This document shows positions 1 through 8,212 of a DNA stretch of 64,000 nt, piece after piece. How positions within the stretch are numbered: position 1 is the stretch's first letter; each line of letters begins with the position of its first letter. This DNA is from Streptomyces sp. 2131.1. Its GTDB lineage: Bacteria > Actinomycetota > Actinomycetes > Streptomycetales > Streptomycetaceae. The notes below the pieces were generated by a model. That model was not told where the DNA came from. It made no database searches and worked only from the letters and a program-made list of their open reading frames with translations. Where the stretch lies: contig NZ_FNSY01000001.1 in assembly GCF_900105515.1 (NCBI RefSeq), positions 1,488,001-1,552,000 on the forward strand, given 5' to 3'. Both the position numbers and the translations under genes were made by a program.

Positions 1-664
1 GCCAGACGGCGGACTTGGACAGGGCCCCGCACAGGATCAGCAGGACGGCGATCTCGACGGCGGTGCCGGCCGGGGGCGGGTCGGCGAGGATCGCGGAGAT
101 CCGGTAGGTACCGGCCTCCTGACCGATGATCAGGAAACCGACGAGCATGGCGAGGCCGCCGAGCGTGGTGACGGTCAGCGCCTGGAGCGCGGAGCGTCTG
201 CTGTGCCGGTGCTCACTGTCGTACCCGATGAGCAGGTACGAGAAGACGGTGGTCAGCTCCCAGAAGACGTACAGGGAGATGAGGTCGTCGCTGAGGACGA
301 GGGCGAGCATGGCCCCGGCGAAGGCGAGCAGGTTCCCGGCGAATCCGGCCAGGCGCGGGGTCGTGTCGCTGAAGTAGGAGGCGCAGTAGAGGAGGACGAG
401 CGCGCCGACGCCGGACGCGAGCAGCACCATGACCTCGGCCAGCGCGTCCAGGCGCAGGTCCACGGAGACGCCGTAGTCGGGCATCCAGACCCATGACCAG
501 TCCACCGACGAGCCGGACGCGGCCGTGTCCCACTGGGTGAGGGCCCAGCAGGTGGTGGCGGCGGGCGGCAGCGCGAGGACGAGGAAGGCGCGCGCCCCCA
601 GCGCCCGGACCAGCGGCCGCGCGAAGGCCGCGAGGACGAAGTGGCAGACGATGAGCGCGGTCAT
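1..664 (-). CDS. Na+/H+ antiporter subunit A (MrpA/MnhA type), 5' part
   Basis: This is the N-terminal 221 residues of a membrane protein that reads off the left edge of the window. It is rich in hydrophobic helices and resembles the large subunits of Mrp-type cation/proton antiporters and NuoL of complex I. Family hallmarks are visible: the segment LISLYVFWELTTVFSY near residue 130 carries the conserved glutamate of the proton channel, and LSKSAVW at the cut end carries the conserved lysine. The ATG is at 664-662. The rest of the gene and the usual partner subunits would lie to the left. NuoL-like subunits of other complexes are the main alternative. Confidence 0.8.
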   Translation of the reverse strand, partial: MTALIVCHFVLAAFARPLVRALGARAFLVLALPPAATTCWALTQWDTAASGSSVDWSWVWMPDYGVSVDLRLDALAEVMVLLASGVGALVLLYCASYFSDTTPRLAGFAGNLLAFAGAMLALVLSDDLISLYVFWELTTVFSYLLIGYDSEHRHSRRSALQALTVTTLGGLAMLVGFLIIGQEAGTYRISAILADPPPAGTAVEIAVLLILCGALSKSAVW

Positions 665-955
665 ACGGCGGGGCGGTGGGGCGCGGTGGCGGGGGGCGGA
701 ATGCGCGGGGCTGCGGAACGGACGAGGGGCACTAAATACAGATATATCCCCGGCCGCCCCTCACCCGTACGGCGCGCCGCGTCCGGATCGGATCAACGGG
801 TTCGTGGCGATCGTGTGCGTGACCGGTGTTGCACATGTGAGCCCGGTTCCATTCCGTTTTTGCACTGTGACTAATATCTATCCGTCCGGGTTCTCAATGG
901 ATTTGACCGGTCGTGAGACTGGCACCACGTCAAGGAGCATGCCCTGCGCACGCGC
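665..955. promoter_or_regulatory. Divergent intergenic region between mrpA-like gene and conservon 1
   Basis: This 291-bp stretch separates the minus-strand antiporter gene from the plus-strand conservon and is clearly richer in A+T than its surroundings. It contains a direct repeat, TTGCACATGTGA at 829-840 and TTGCACTGTGA at 860-870, spaced 31 bp, about three helix turns. A Shine-Dalgarno-like AAGGAG lies at 932-937. I cannot name a promoter with confidence. Confidence 0.4.
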
Positions 956-3889
956 GTGTCACGGCGGAGCAGCTCGACCACAATGTCGCTGCGGACGGCC
1001 CTGCTCGTACTGGCAGTCGTCCCCGGTGTCGCCCTGGCCGCCCTCTGGGCCGTCACCAGTGGTCAGACTCTGCTCGACTTCCAGAAGCAGGCGGCCCAGG
1101 GGCAGTTGGCCCAGAAGGCCGGCCAGCCGTCCAACATCGTGTACTACAACCTCCAGGAGGAACGGCGGCTCAGCGCCGATGCCCTGGCCCGGGGCGGGGG
1201 CCCCACCGACGCCCTGCGCAAGCAGCGCAAGCTGACCGACAAGGCGATAGCCGACTTCCAGTCGCTGTCCGACATCGCCACCGACGACGCCCCGGGCGAG
1301 GTGCGTGACGCGGTCCGCTCGGCGCGTACGGCGATCACCCAACTCCCGGCGCAGCGCACACTCGTGGACGAGGGCGACAACGACCAGCAGAAGGCCGTCT
1401 ACGGCTACTACACGGACCTGATCGCCGTGGACATGAAGCTCTTCACCGCACTCAGCCACGTGGACAACGGCCGGATCACCACGATCTCGCAGCCGCTGGT
1501 CGAGCTCTTCTGGGCCAAGGAGATGATCTCCCGCTCGGACGCCCTGCTCGCCCGCGGCTGGACCCGGGGCAAGCTCAGCACCGCGGACCTCCAGGAGGTC
1601 CGGCAGGCCGTGTCCGCCCAGTCCCTCCAGTACTCGACGCAGATCATCCCCTTCCTCTCCGCGGACGAGAAGGCCAGGTGGCAGGAGCTCTTCGACGGCT
1701 CCGCCTGGAAGGCCAAGACGCGGGTGGAGAAGCAGGTGCTGCGGCCGGCCGACGCGGACGGGGCCGGCTACGTCTCCCTGGGCGCGAAGGAGGCGGACTG
1801 GCGCGGCGCGATGGACGAGGTGACGCCCCAGCTGGTCAAGCTGATGGAGCAGCGCACCGACCTCGTGGTCGCGGAGGGCAAGGACAGCGTCATCTCGCTG
1901 CTGATCAAGGTCGTCGTGACCACGGTCGTCGGCCTCCTCGCCGTCGTCGCGGTCATCTGGTTCACCTGGCGTCTCTCCCGCACCCTGCGCCGCCGGATCA
2001 GCCGGCTCCAGGAGCGGGCCGAGGAGCTGGAGCGCGCGCTGCCCGACGTCGTCGAGCGGCTCGGCCGGGGCGAACGCATCGACGTCGAGGCCGAGGCCCG
2101 CGCCATCGGCCAGGAGAGCGGGAGCGGTACGTCGGACGAGCTGGCGCAGCTCGGCAACGCGCTCGACCTGGCCCGCACCAGCGCCCTGCGCGCGGCCGTC
2201 GAACAGGCCGACCAGCACCGCGGCTTCGAGCGGCTGCTCCAGCGCATCGCGCGACGCACCCAGCAGCTGATCGGCCAGCAGCTGAAGAAGCTGGACGAGC
2301 TGGAGCGCAAGCACGAGGACCCCGAGGTGCTGGACGGCCTCTTCGACCTCGACCACCTCACGGCCCGCCTCCGGCGCTACGAGGAGAACCTCGTGATCCT
2401 CGCCGGCGGTGCCCCGCACCGGCGGTGGCGCAAGCCCGTACCGCTGCTCGACGTCATGCGGTCCGCCCAGGGCGAGGTGCAGGACTACCGGCGTGTGGTG
2501 CTGGACCTGGACGGCTCCCCGTGGCTCGCCGAGCGCGCCGTGGGGCCGGTCTCCCACGTGCTGGCGGAGCTGATCGAGAACGCCCTCACCTTCTCCCGGC
2601 CGCCCAGTCCCGTCGAGGTCAGGGCCGCCCACGTGAGCCGGGGCCTGGCCATCGAGGTCGAGGACCGCGGGCTCGGCATGGAGGAGGAGCAGCTGGCCGC
2701 GGCCAACGAGCTGATGAGCCGGCCGCCCCGGATGGACGTCCTGGCGCACGCCGACGACATCCGGCTGGGCCTGTACGTGATCGCGCGCCTCGCCGGCCAG
2801 TACGGCCTGCGGGTCGAGTTCCGGCAGTCGGCCTTCGGCGGCACCCGGGTCGTCGTCCTCGTCCCCGACGAGCTCACCGTCCCCGGTCCGCACTCCGGTC
2901 CGGTCGCCGTCCCGGCCCCCGCGGCCGAGGAGGCCGCCCCGGCGCCCGCCGCCGCCCCGCTCCGCGACACCGACGCCCTGCCCAGCCGGGGCCGCGGCCA
3001 GGCGCTCGCCGGGGTCACCGCCCTGCACACGTCCCGGACGCCGTTCGAAGCGCCGGTCCCGCCCCGCCAGGCGGCGCAGGAGCCCTTCCCGGACCACGAG
3101 GAGCAGGCACCGCCGGCCCCCGTCGACCATCCGTTCGGCGACCTGGAGCACCCGGACCCGCAGTACGCGGGCGGGTACGGCCACGGCGCGGACGGCCGGG
3201 CCCACCCGCACGACGGCGCCCACCAGGAGGGGTACGGCACCGCCTCGTACGGCGCGCCCACCGGCGACGTGTACGCGGACGCCGGGCAGCCGTACATGAC
3301 GGCCGAGGGGCAGTACCCGGTGGCGCAGCACCAGGCGTACCCGGACCCCGGGACGCCGTACGGCGTGCCGCAGCAGTCCTACCCGGACACGTATCTGCCG
3401 GGCGCCCTGGACGCGGACGGCTTCCCGGTGACCCTGCCGCCGCAGCCGGAACCGGCCGCCGTACACCCCGGACAGCCGCCGGCCTCCCCCGGCACGGCCT
3501 CCACCGGTGCGAGCCCGCTCGGCTCGGGACCGCACGGTTCGGGCCCGCTCGGCTCGGGCCCGCTCGACGCGGCCTCACCCGGCACGGGCGGCACCGGTCC
3601 GGACGCCGGTACGGGCGGCCTCGCGCTGCCCGCCGCGCCCGGCGGGGAGCCCCCGCTGCCGCGCCGGGTGCGCCAGGCCAGCCTCGCGGACGAACTGCGC
3701 ATCACCCCGGCCGCCGCGGACCAGCCGTCGAGCCGGTCCGACAACCCGCCGCCCCGGACGGCACCGCATCGCGCCGGGGCCGCCATCGGAGCCTTCCAAC
3801 GCCGGTCCCGCGCCGCCCGCGGGACCGAAGAGCCGCCGAAGCAGCCCGATCCCTCCGCCCCCCTCTTCATGGGAGAAGAACGGACATGA
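956..3889 (+). CDS. Conservon sensor kinase with nitrate/nitrite-type (NIT) sensing domain (CvnA-like)
   Basis: Membrane-bound histidine-kinase-like protein of 977 residues and first gene of conservon 1. A transmembrane helix (about 10-35) precedes an extracellular NIT-like helical sensor. A second helix lies near 313-335, followed by a HAMP linker, a dimerisation helix with the conserved LDHL histidine near 465, and an HATPase domain (N-box AELIENALTF near 536, G-box DRGLGM, then FGGTRVVV). The last 300 residues are low-complexity, rich in Pro, Gly, Tyr and Gln. The stop overlaps the next ATG (ATGA). The start is uncertain: GTG 956 is used here and ATG 983 is possible, but the only good ribosome site (AAGGAG, 932-937) sits six bases before an in-frame CTG at 944. 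NIT sensing of nitrate is family inference. Confidence 0.85.
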   Translation: MSRRSSSTTMSLRTALLVLAVVPGVALAALWAVTSGQTLLDFQKQAAQGQLAQKAGQPSNIVYYNLQEERRLSADALARGGGPTDALRKQRKLTDKAIADFQSLSDIATDDAPGEVRDAVRSARTAITQLPAQRTLVDEGDNDQQKAVYGYYTDLIAVDMKLFTALSHVDNGRITTISQPLVELFWAKEMISRSDALLARGWTRGKLSTADLQEVRQAVSAQSLQYSTQIIPFLSADEKARWQELFDGSAWKAKTRVEKQVLRPADADGAGYVSLGAKEADWRGAMDEVTPQLVKLMEQRTDLVVAEGKDSVISLLIKVVVTTVVGLLAVVAVIWFTWRLSRTLRRRISRLQERAEELERALPDVVERLGRGERIDVEAEARAIGQESGSGTSDELAQLGNALDLARTSALRAAVEQADQHRGFERLLQRIARRTQQLIGQQLKKLDELERKHEDPEVLDGLFDLDHLTARLRRYEENLVILAGGAPHRRWRKPVPLLDVMRSAQGEVQDYRRVVLDLDGSPWLAERAVGPVSHVLAELIENALTFSRPPSPVEVRAAHVSRGLAIEVEDRGLGMEEEQLAAANELMSRPPRMDVLAHADDIRLGLYVIARLAGQYGLRVEFRQSAFGGTRVVVLVPDELTVPGPHSGPVAVPAPAAEEAAPAPAAAPLRDTDALPSRGRGQALAGVTALHTSRTPFEAPVPPRQAAQEPFPDHEEQAPPAPVDHPFGDLEHPDPQYAGGYGHGADGRAHPHDGAHQEGYGTASYGAPTGDVYADAGQPYMTAEGQYPVAQHQAYPDPGTPYGVPQQSYPDTYLPGALDADGFPVTLPPQPEPAAVHPGQPPASPGTASTGASPLGSGPHGSGPLGSGPLDAASPGTGGTGPDAGTGGLALPAAPGGEPPLPRRVRQASLADELRITPAAADQPSSRSDNPPPRTAPHRAGAAIGAFQRRSRAARGTEEPPKQPDPSAPLFMGEERT
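3520..3572 (+). repeat. Tandem coding repeat in kinase tail (Gly-Ser-Gly-Pro units)
   Basis: Three to four imperfect 15-bp units encode repeats of the type G-S-G-P-L/H in the disordered C-terminal tail of the sensor kinase. It is an in-frame low-complexity repeat and probably varies in copy number between strains. Confidence 0.6.
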
Positions 3890-4317
3890 CACGCACAACC
3901 GCCACTCGCCAGGACCTCGACTGGCTGCTCGACGGCTTGGTGGACTCGGTGGCCGAGACCCGGAACGCCGTGCTGCTCTCCGACGACGGCCTGGTGGTCA
4001 GCCACTCGCGCACGGTCGAGCGGGCCGACGCCGAACGGCTGGCCGCGATCTGCACCGGCCAGCAGAGCCTGGCCCGCGGTGTGGGCCAGCTCTTCGGAGG
4101 CGGCGGCGTGCACCAGGTGATCGTCGAACTGGCGGACCTGTGGCTCTTCATCATCTCGGCGGGCCAGGGCACGCACCTGGCCGTCGTCGCCTCGCAGGAG
4201 GTGGACGCCGAGGTCATGTCGCTCGCCATGCACAACCTCGTCCTCCAGGTCGGCCAGAAGCTCAGCACCCCGGCCCGGAGCGACTTCGACGCCTTCGGCA
4301 CGGGGCCGCGCGCGTGA
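3886..4317 (+). CDS. Roadblock/LC7 domain protein (CvnB-like)
   Basis: A 143-residue single-domain roadblock/LC7 protein, the second gene of conservon 1. Roadblock proteins bind small GTPases and act as regulators or platforms. The MglB-like fold is suggested by the alternating pattern VLLSDDGLVVSHS, then a helix with ERLAAICTGQQSLA, then a strand WLFIISAGQGTHLAVV. It overlaps the kinase gene by four bases and its own stop overlaps the next start (GTGA at 4314-4317), so the genes are translationally coupled. The likely partner is the GTPase two genes downstream. Confidence 0.92.
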   Translation: MTRTTATRQDLDWLLDGLVDSVAETRNAVLLSDDGLVVSHSRTVERADAERLAAICTGQQSLARGVGQLFGGGGVHQVIVELADLWLFIISAGQGTHLAVVASQEVDAEVMSLAMHNLVLQVGQKLSTPARSDFDAFGTGPRA

Positions 4318-4733
4318 CCGCGCACTGGCCCTACCACGAGGACGAGTTCGAGGACGGGGAGGACGGTGCGGGCACCATGGTGCGCCCCTACACCATCACC
4401 CACGGCCGGACCGCGCCCGAGCGGGACGACCTCACCCTCATCACCGTGCTGACGACCGCGGACGACCCGCGGGACGCACACGGGGCGGCGGTCCGGCCGG
4501 GCCGGCTCCAGCCGGAGCACCGGCTGATCCTGGAGCGCTGCCGGCGCCCCGCCGCGGTCGCCGAGGTCTCCGCGGGCCTGGACCTGCCGGTCTCGGTGAC
4601 CAAGATCCTGCTGGCGGACCTGGTCGCCTCCGGCCTCCTGATCGCCCGGGCGCCGCTGTCGGTGGCCCGGGCGTCCGGCGGGGCCCGCATGAGCGTACTG
4701 GCCGCTGTTCGCGACGGACTCCGGAGACTCTGA
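4314..4733 (+). CDS. DUF742 protein (CvnC-like)
   Basis: A 139-residue DUF742 protein, the third member of the conservon. After a short acidic N-terminus it starts with the family hallmark VRPYTITHGRT. It continues with a winged-helix-like half containing LDLPVSVTKILLADLVASGLL and ends in the usual short basic tail. The biochemical role is not established; in conservons it sits between the roadblock protein and the GTPase. The GTG start overlaps the previous stop. The next gene begins six bases after the stop. Confidence 0.92.
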   Translation: MTAHWPYHEDEFEDGEDGAGTMVRPYTITHGRTAPERDDLTLITVLTTADDPRDAHGAAVRPGRLQPEHRLILERCRRPAAVAEVSAGLDLPVSVTKILLADLVASGLLIARAPLSVARASGGARMSVLAAVRDGLRRL

Positions 4734-4739
4734 GCCAAG

Positions 4740-5309
4740 ATGACCACCAGTCAGGCGGCGCCCACCGCCGTAAAGATCCTGATAGCCGGCGGCTTCGGCG
4801 TCGGCAAGACCACCCTCGTCGGTGCCGTCAGCGAGGTCGCCCCGCTGCGCACCGAGGAACTGCTCACCCAGGCCAGCGTCGGCGTCGACGACCTGGCCGG
4901 TGTCGGGCAGAAGGACACCACCACCGTGGCGCTGGACTTCGGCCGGATCACGGTCAGTCCGGAGCTCGTCGTCTACCTGTTCGGCACCCCGGGCCAGGAA
5001 CGCTTCTGGTTCATGTGGAACGACCTGGTCAACGGGGCCCTCGGCGGCGTCGTGATCGCCGACACCCGGCGCCTGGAGACCAGCTTCGCCTCGATCGACT
5101 TCTACGAGAGCCGGGACATCCCGTTCGTCGTGGCGATCAATTGCTTCCACGGCCACAACACCCGTACCGCGGACGAGATCCGGGCCGCCCTCGACCTCGA
5201 TCCGCACGTCCCGCTGCTGGTCGGGGACGTACGGCAGCGGCCGTTCGGCCGTGACGTACTGCTGGCCCTCGTGGACCACCTGATGAGCCTGCCCGTGGCA
5301 GCGGGCTGA
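4740..5309 (+). CDS. Small Ras-like GTPase (CvnD-like)
   Basis: A 189-residue P-loop GTPase, the fourth member of conservon 1. Walker A is GGFGVGKTT near residue 19, the switch region contains LDFGRITV, and the G3 motif is GTPGQERF near 88. The guanine-specificity loop is the atypical VAINCFHG rather than NKxD, as is usual in this actinobacterial family. It probably exchanges nucleotide under control of the kinase-like and roadblock partners and so works as the output switch. It ends 56 bp before an FAD monooxygenase that is likely co-transcribed. Confidence 0.92.
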   Translation: MTTSQAAPTAVKILIAGGFGVGKTTLVGAVSEVAPLRTEELLTQASVGVDDLAGVGQKDTTTVALDFGRITVSPELVVYLFGTPGQERFWFMWNDLVNGALGGVVIADTRRLETSFASIDFYESRDIPFVVAINCFHGHNTRTADEIRAALDLDPHVPLLVGDVRQRPFGRDVLLALVDHLMSLPVAAG

Positions 5310-5365
5310 ACGCCGCCACCTCGTTCCTTCCTTCCTCCCTTCTTCTCGCTCTGGAGAGATCCGAC

Positions 5366-6499
5366 ATGGCAACACCCCTGCGCGTCCTGATCCACGGCGG
5401 CGGCATCGGCGGGCTGACGCTCGCCACCGCGCTGGCCCGGCGCGGTCACACCGTCGAGGTGGCCGAACTCCGCGACGAGCTCGACGCCCTCGGCGTGGGC
5501 ATCATCCAGCCGTCCAACGCCCTGCACGTCATGCGCGAGATCGGGGTGCTCGACGACTGCCTCAAGGCGGGCTTCGAGTGGGAGGTCCTGACCATCGCGG
5601 ACCCGGCCGGCAACACCGTGGCCGCGATACCGCAGCCCCGCATGGGCGACGTCCCGTCCAACAACGGCATCCCCCGCCCGGCGCTCGCCCAGGTCCTGGG
5701 CGCGGCGGCCACCGCGGCCGGTGCGACGATCCTGTTCGGCACGACGATCACCGAACTCACCGACGACGGCGAGGGCGTGGACGTCACCCTGTCCGACGGT
5801 ACGGCCGGCCGCTGGGACCTCGTCGTCGGCTTCGACGGCATCGGCTCGCCGCTGCGCACCCGGCTGTACGGCGACCGCTACACCCCCGAGTACACCGGCT
5901 TCGCCAACTGGCGGGTCACCGTGCCCCGTCAGGAGCAGGTGCGGGGCGTCGTGATGGGCACGGCGGGTCAGGCCGCGAAGGCGCTGCTCACCCCGATCAC
6001 GGACGAACTGATGTACCTGGGCACGGTGTTCCCCGAGGCCGCGGACTTCCGGCCGGACCCTGCGAGGGCGCACGAGCAGCTCAAGGAGCGGCTGGTGATG
6101 TTCTCCGGTCCGGTCGCCGAGGCGCTCGACGCGGTCACCGGGCCGGAGGCCGTCGTGTACTCGCGGATCTCCCAGGTGACCGTCGAGGAGCCGTGGCACG
6201 TCGGCCGGGTCGTGCTCGCCGGGGACGCCGCGCACGCCAGCACCCCGCACATCGCGCAGGGTGCGGCGATGGCCGTGGAGGACGCCCTGGTGCTCGCCGA
6301 GTCGCTGGACGCCGAGGCGGACGTCGCTGCGGCCCTGGACGCGTGGGAGGCCCGGCGCCGCCCGCGCGCCATGTGGGTGCAGGCGATGTCGCGCGCCGTG
6401 CTCAAGCAGGAGACGGGCGGGGAGACGACGCCCGAGGAGGACGAGCTGCTGAAGGTCGGCATCCCGGGCGCGGCCCACGTGCTGGTGCAGCCGTACTGA
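5366..6499 (+). CDS. FAD-dependent monooxygenase
   Basis: A 377-residue class A flavoprotein monooxygenase. It shows the N-terminal dinucleotide fold GGGIGGLTLATALARRG (residues 9-25), a DG motif region near VVGFDGIGSPLR (about 155), and the GD motif GDAAHASTPHIAQGAA near 287. GGAGAG-like bases lie just before the ATG. The substrate cannot be read from sequence; para-hydroxybenzoate hydroxylase-like and salicylate hydroxylase-like enzymes share this layout. Its position directly after a conservon is notable because many conservons carry a cytochrome P450 at this place. It ends just before a strong bidirectional terminator. Confidence 0.88.
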   Translation: MATPLRVLIHGGGIGGLTLATALARRGHTVEVAELRDELDALGVGIIQPSNALHVMREIGVLDDCLKAGFEWEVLTIADPAGNTVAAIPQPRMGDVPSNNGIPRPALAQVLGAAATAAGATILFGTTITELTDDGEGVDVTLSDGTAGRWDLVVGFDGIGSPLRTRLYGDRYTPEYTGFANWRVTVPRQEQVRGVVMGTAGQAAKALLTPITDELMYLGTVFPEAADFRPDPARAHEQLKERLVMFSGPVAEALDAVTGPEAVVYSRISQVTVEEPWHVGRVVLAGDAAHASTPHIAQGAAMAVEDALVLAESLDAEADVAAALDAWEARRRPRAMWVQAMSRAVLKQETGGETTPEEDELLKVGIPGAAHVLVQPY

Positions 6500-6508
6500 T
6501 TCGGCCCC

Positions 6509-6568
6509 GAACGACGTACGCCCCCGCCGGGCCCGGTTTTCCGGAGCCGGCGGGGGCGTACGTCGTTC
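6509..6568. terminator. Bidirectional hairpin terminator
   Basis: A perfect 22-bp inverted repeat (6509-6530 with 6547-6568) encloses a 16-nt loop containing TTTT. It lies between convergent genes and its right arm touches the stop codon of the RidA gene, so it can serve both transcripts. Confidence 0.9.
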
Positions 6569-6968
6569 AGGGCAGGACCGCCGTGCCGTCCAGCTCGACC
6601 AGGGCCTGTTCGTCCCAGAGCCGCGCCGCCCCGATGACGGCCATGGCCGGGTAGTCGCGGCCCGCCAGCCGGCGCCAGATCCGGCCCAGCTCCCGGGCGT
6701 TGGCCCGGTAGTCCGCGACGTCGGTGGCGTACACCGTGACCCGGGCCAGGTCCGCCGGGGAGCCGCCGGCCGCGCGCAGGGCGGCGAGGAGGTTGCCCAG
6801 CGCGGTCGCGAACTGCTCGGGCAGGGTGTCGCCGACGACCGTGCCGTGCCGGTCGAGGGCGGTCTGCCCGGCCAGGAACACGAGCCGGCTTCCGGTGGCG
6901 GTGACCGCGTGCGAGAAGCCGGTGGCGGGCGAGAGTTCGTGCGGGTTGATGCGGTGGATCGGGCTCAT
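6567..6968 (-). CDS. RidA family protein (imine/enamine deaminase)
   Basis: A 133-residue RidA/YjgF/RutC family protein. These small trimeric enzymes hydrolyse reactive imines and enamines. The family pattern is seen in VFLAGQTALDRHGTVVGDT, in VTVYATDVADYRANARE, and in the C-terminal strand with the conserved arginine in IGAARLWDEQALVELD. Its ATG overlaps the stop of the acyl-CoA dehydrogenase gene (ATGA at 6965-6968), so the two are translationally coupled. In the aerobic CoA-dependent anthranilate pathway a RidA-like protein is a reasonable candidate for removing the amino group from the dearomatised product; that role is inferred from context. Confidence 0.9.
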   Translation of the reverse strand: MSPIHRINPHELSPATGFSHAVTATGSRLVFLAGQTALDRHGTVVGDTLPEQFATALGNLLAALRAAGGSPADLARVTVYATDVADYRANARELGRIWRRLAGRDYPAMAVIGAARLWDEQALVELDGTAVLP

Positions 6969-8092
6969 GCGGTCGGCTCCCGGTTCGCGTACAGCTCCTT
7001 GGCGATGATCGTGCGCTGGACCTCGCTCGCACCCTCGTAGATGCGCGGGGCGCGGACCTCCCGGTAGAGGTGTTCGAGCAGATGGCCGCGGCGCAGGGCG
7101 CGGGCGCCGTGCAGCTGGACGGCGGTGTCCACGACGAACTGCGCGGTCTCGGTGGCGTACAGCTTCGCCATGGCGGCCCGGCGCGGCACCCCCGGCTCCC
7201 CCGCGTCGTGGGCGGCGGCCGCCGCGTACACCAGCAGCCGGGCGGCCTCGGTCCGGGTGGCCATCTCCGCGACCTGGTGGGACACCGCCTGGAGGCCGGA
7301 CAGGGGTCCGCCGAAGGCGGTGCGGGTCGCCGTGTGCTCCACGGTGGCGTCGAGGGCCGCCCGCGCCATGCCGAGGGCGAAGGCGCCGACGCTCGGGCGG
7401 AACAGGTTCAGGGTGTCCATGGCGACCGCGAAGCCCTTGTCCGGTTCGCCGAGCATGTCGTCGGCGGTGACGCGGACGCCGTCGAGGGCGAGGGTGCCGA
7501 TGGGGTGCGGAGAGAGCATCTCCAGGGCGGTGCCGGTCAGGCCCGGGCGGTCGGCGGGGACCAGGAACGCGGTGACGCCGCGGGCCCGGGCACCCGGTGT
7601 CGTGCGGGCGAAGACCGTGTAGAAGTCGGCCTCCGGCGCGTTGGAGATCCAGCACTTCTCGCCGGTCAGCCGCCAGCCGCCGGAGTCCGGGGACGCGTCC
7701 AGCGCGAGGGCCGCCGCGTCGGAGCCCGCGCCCGGCTCGCTGAGCGCGAACGCGGCGACGGCCCGGCCCGCGCGCACCTCGGGCAGCCACCGCTCGCGCT
7801 GGGCGAGGGTGCCCGAGCGCAGGACGGGGAAGCCGCCGAGGCCTTGGAGGGCGAGGGCGGTCTCGGCCTCGGTGCACCCCCTGGCGAGCGATTCGCGCAG
7901 CAGGCAGAGGTCGAGGGCGCCCGAGCCGAACAGCCGGTCGAGCAGGCCCAGCTCGCCGAGGGCGGCGAGCAGCGGGCGGTTGACGTGCCCCGGTTCACCG
8001 CGCGCGGCGAGCGGGGCGAGCCGGTCCAGGGCCAGGGTGCGCAGCTCCTCGCACCAGGCGGTCTGGGCCGGATCGAGCGAGAATGCCGTCAT
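6965..8092 (-). CDS. Acyl-CoA dehydrogenase
   Basis: A 375-residue FAD-dependent acyl-CoA dehydrogenase. Signature motifs are FALSEPGAGSDAAAL near residue 128, GEKCWISNAPEADFY near 155, and the C-terminal YEGASEVQR with the catalytic glutamate. It presumably introduces a double bond into a CoA ester formed by the neighbouring ligase. The ATG at 8092 was chosen because AGAGAGG-like bases precede it at good distance and the family N-terminus begins here. It is the first gene of a two-gene minus-strand unit with RidA, transcribed away from the CoA ligase gene across a shared 120-bp control region. Confidence 0.92.
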   Translation of the reverse strand: MTAFSLDPAQTAWCEELRTLALDRLAPLAARGEPGHVNRPLLAALGELGLLDRLFGSGALDLCLLRESLARGCTEAETALALQGLGGFPVLRSGTLAQRERWLPEVRAGRAVAAFALSEPGAGSDAAALALDASPDSGGWRLTGEKCWISNAPEADFYTVFARTTPGARARGVTAFLVPADRPGLTGTALEMLSPHPIGTLALDGVRVTADDMLGEPDKGFAVAMDTLNLFRPSVGAFALGMARAALDATVEHTATRTAFGGPLSGLQAVSHQVAEMATRTEAARLLVYAAAAAHDAGEPGVPRRAAMAKLYATETAQFVVDTAVQLHGARALRRGHLLEHLYREVRAPRIYEGASEVQRTIIAKELYANREPTA

Positions 8093-8132
8093 ACCGGCGC
8101 CTCTCTGGTCGAATCGATTGCTCCTGGGCATC

Positions 8133-8174
8133 TTTATCGCGGACCGTTGACTACCGTCACCCAAACGATACGCT
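8133..8174. promoter_or_regulatory. Overlapping divergent promoters with palindromic operator (likely PaaX-type)
   Basis: The palindrome TGACTACCGTCA (8148-8159) lies midway between the divergent dehydrogenase and ligase starts. Plus-strand promoter elements TTGACT (8147-8152) and TACGCT (8169-8174) are spaced 16 bp. Minus-strand elements TGACGG (8159-8154) and GATAAA (8138-8133) are spaced 15 bp. Both -35 elements overlap the palindrome. The same motif and minus-strand spacing recur at 13901-13928. Confidence 0.65.
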
Positions 8175-8212
8175 CCAAGGGCGGCAAGGGGGCTACAAGG
8201 GGGCGATCCTTC

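Noticed and set aside
959..3535. Long open frames on the opposite strand of real genes (this one opposite the first sensor kinase; similar ones at 60-63 kb and elsewhere)
   Set aside because: High-GC DNA leaves few stop codons in shadow frames. The products are low-complexity Arg/Gly/Ala/Pro chains with no domain, and the sense frame has clear family motifs.
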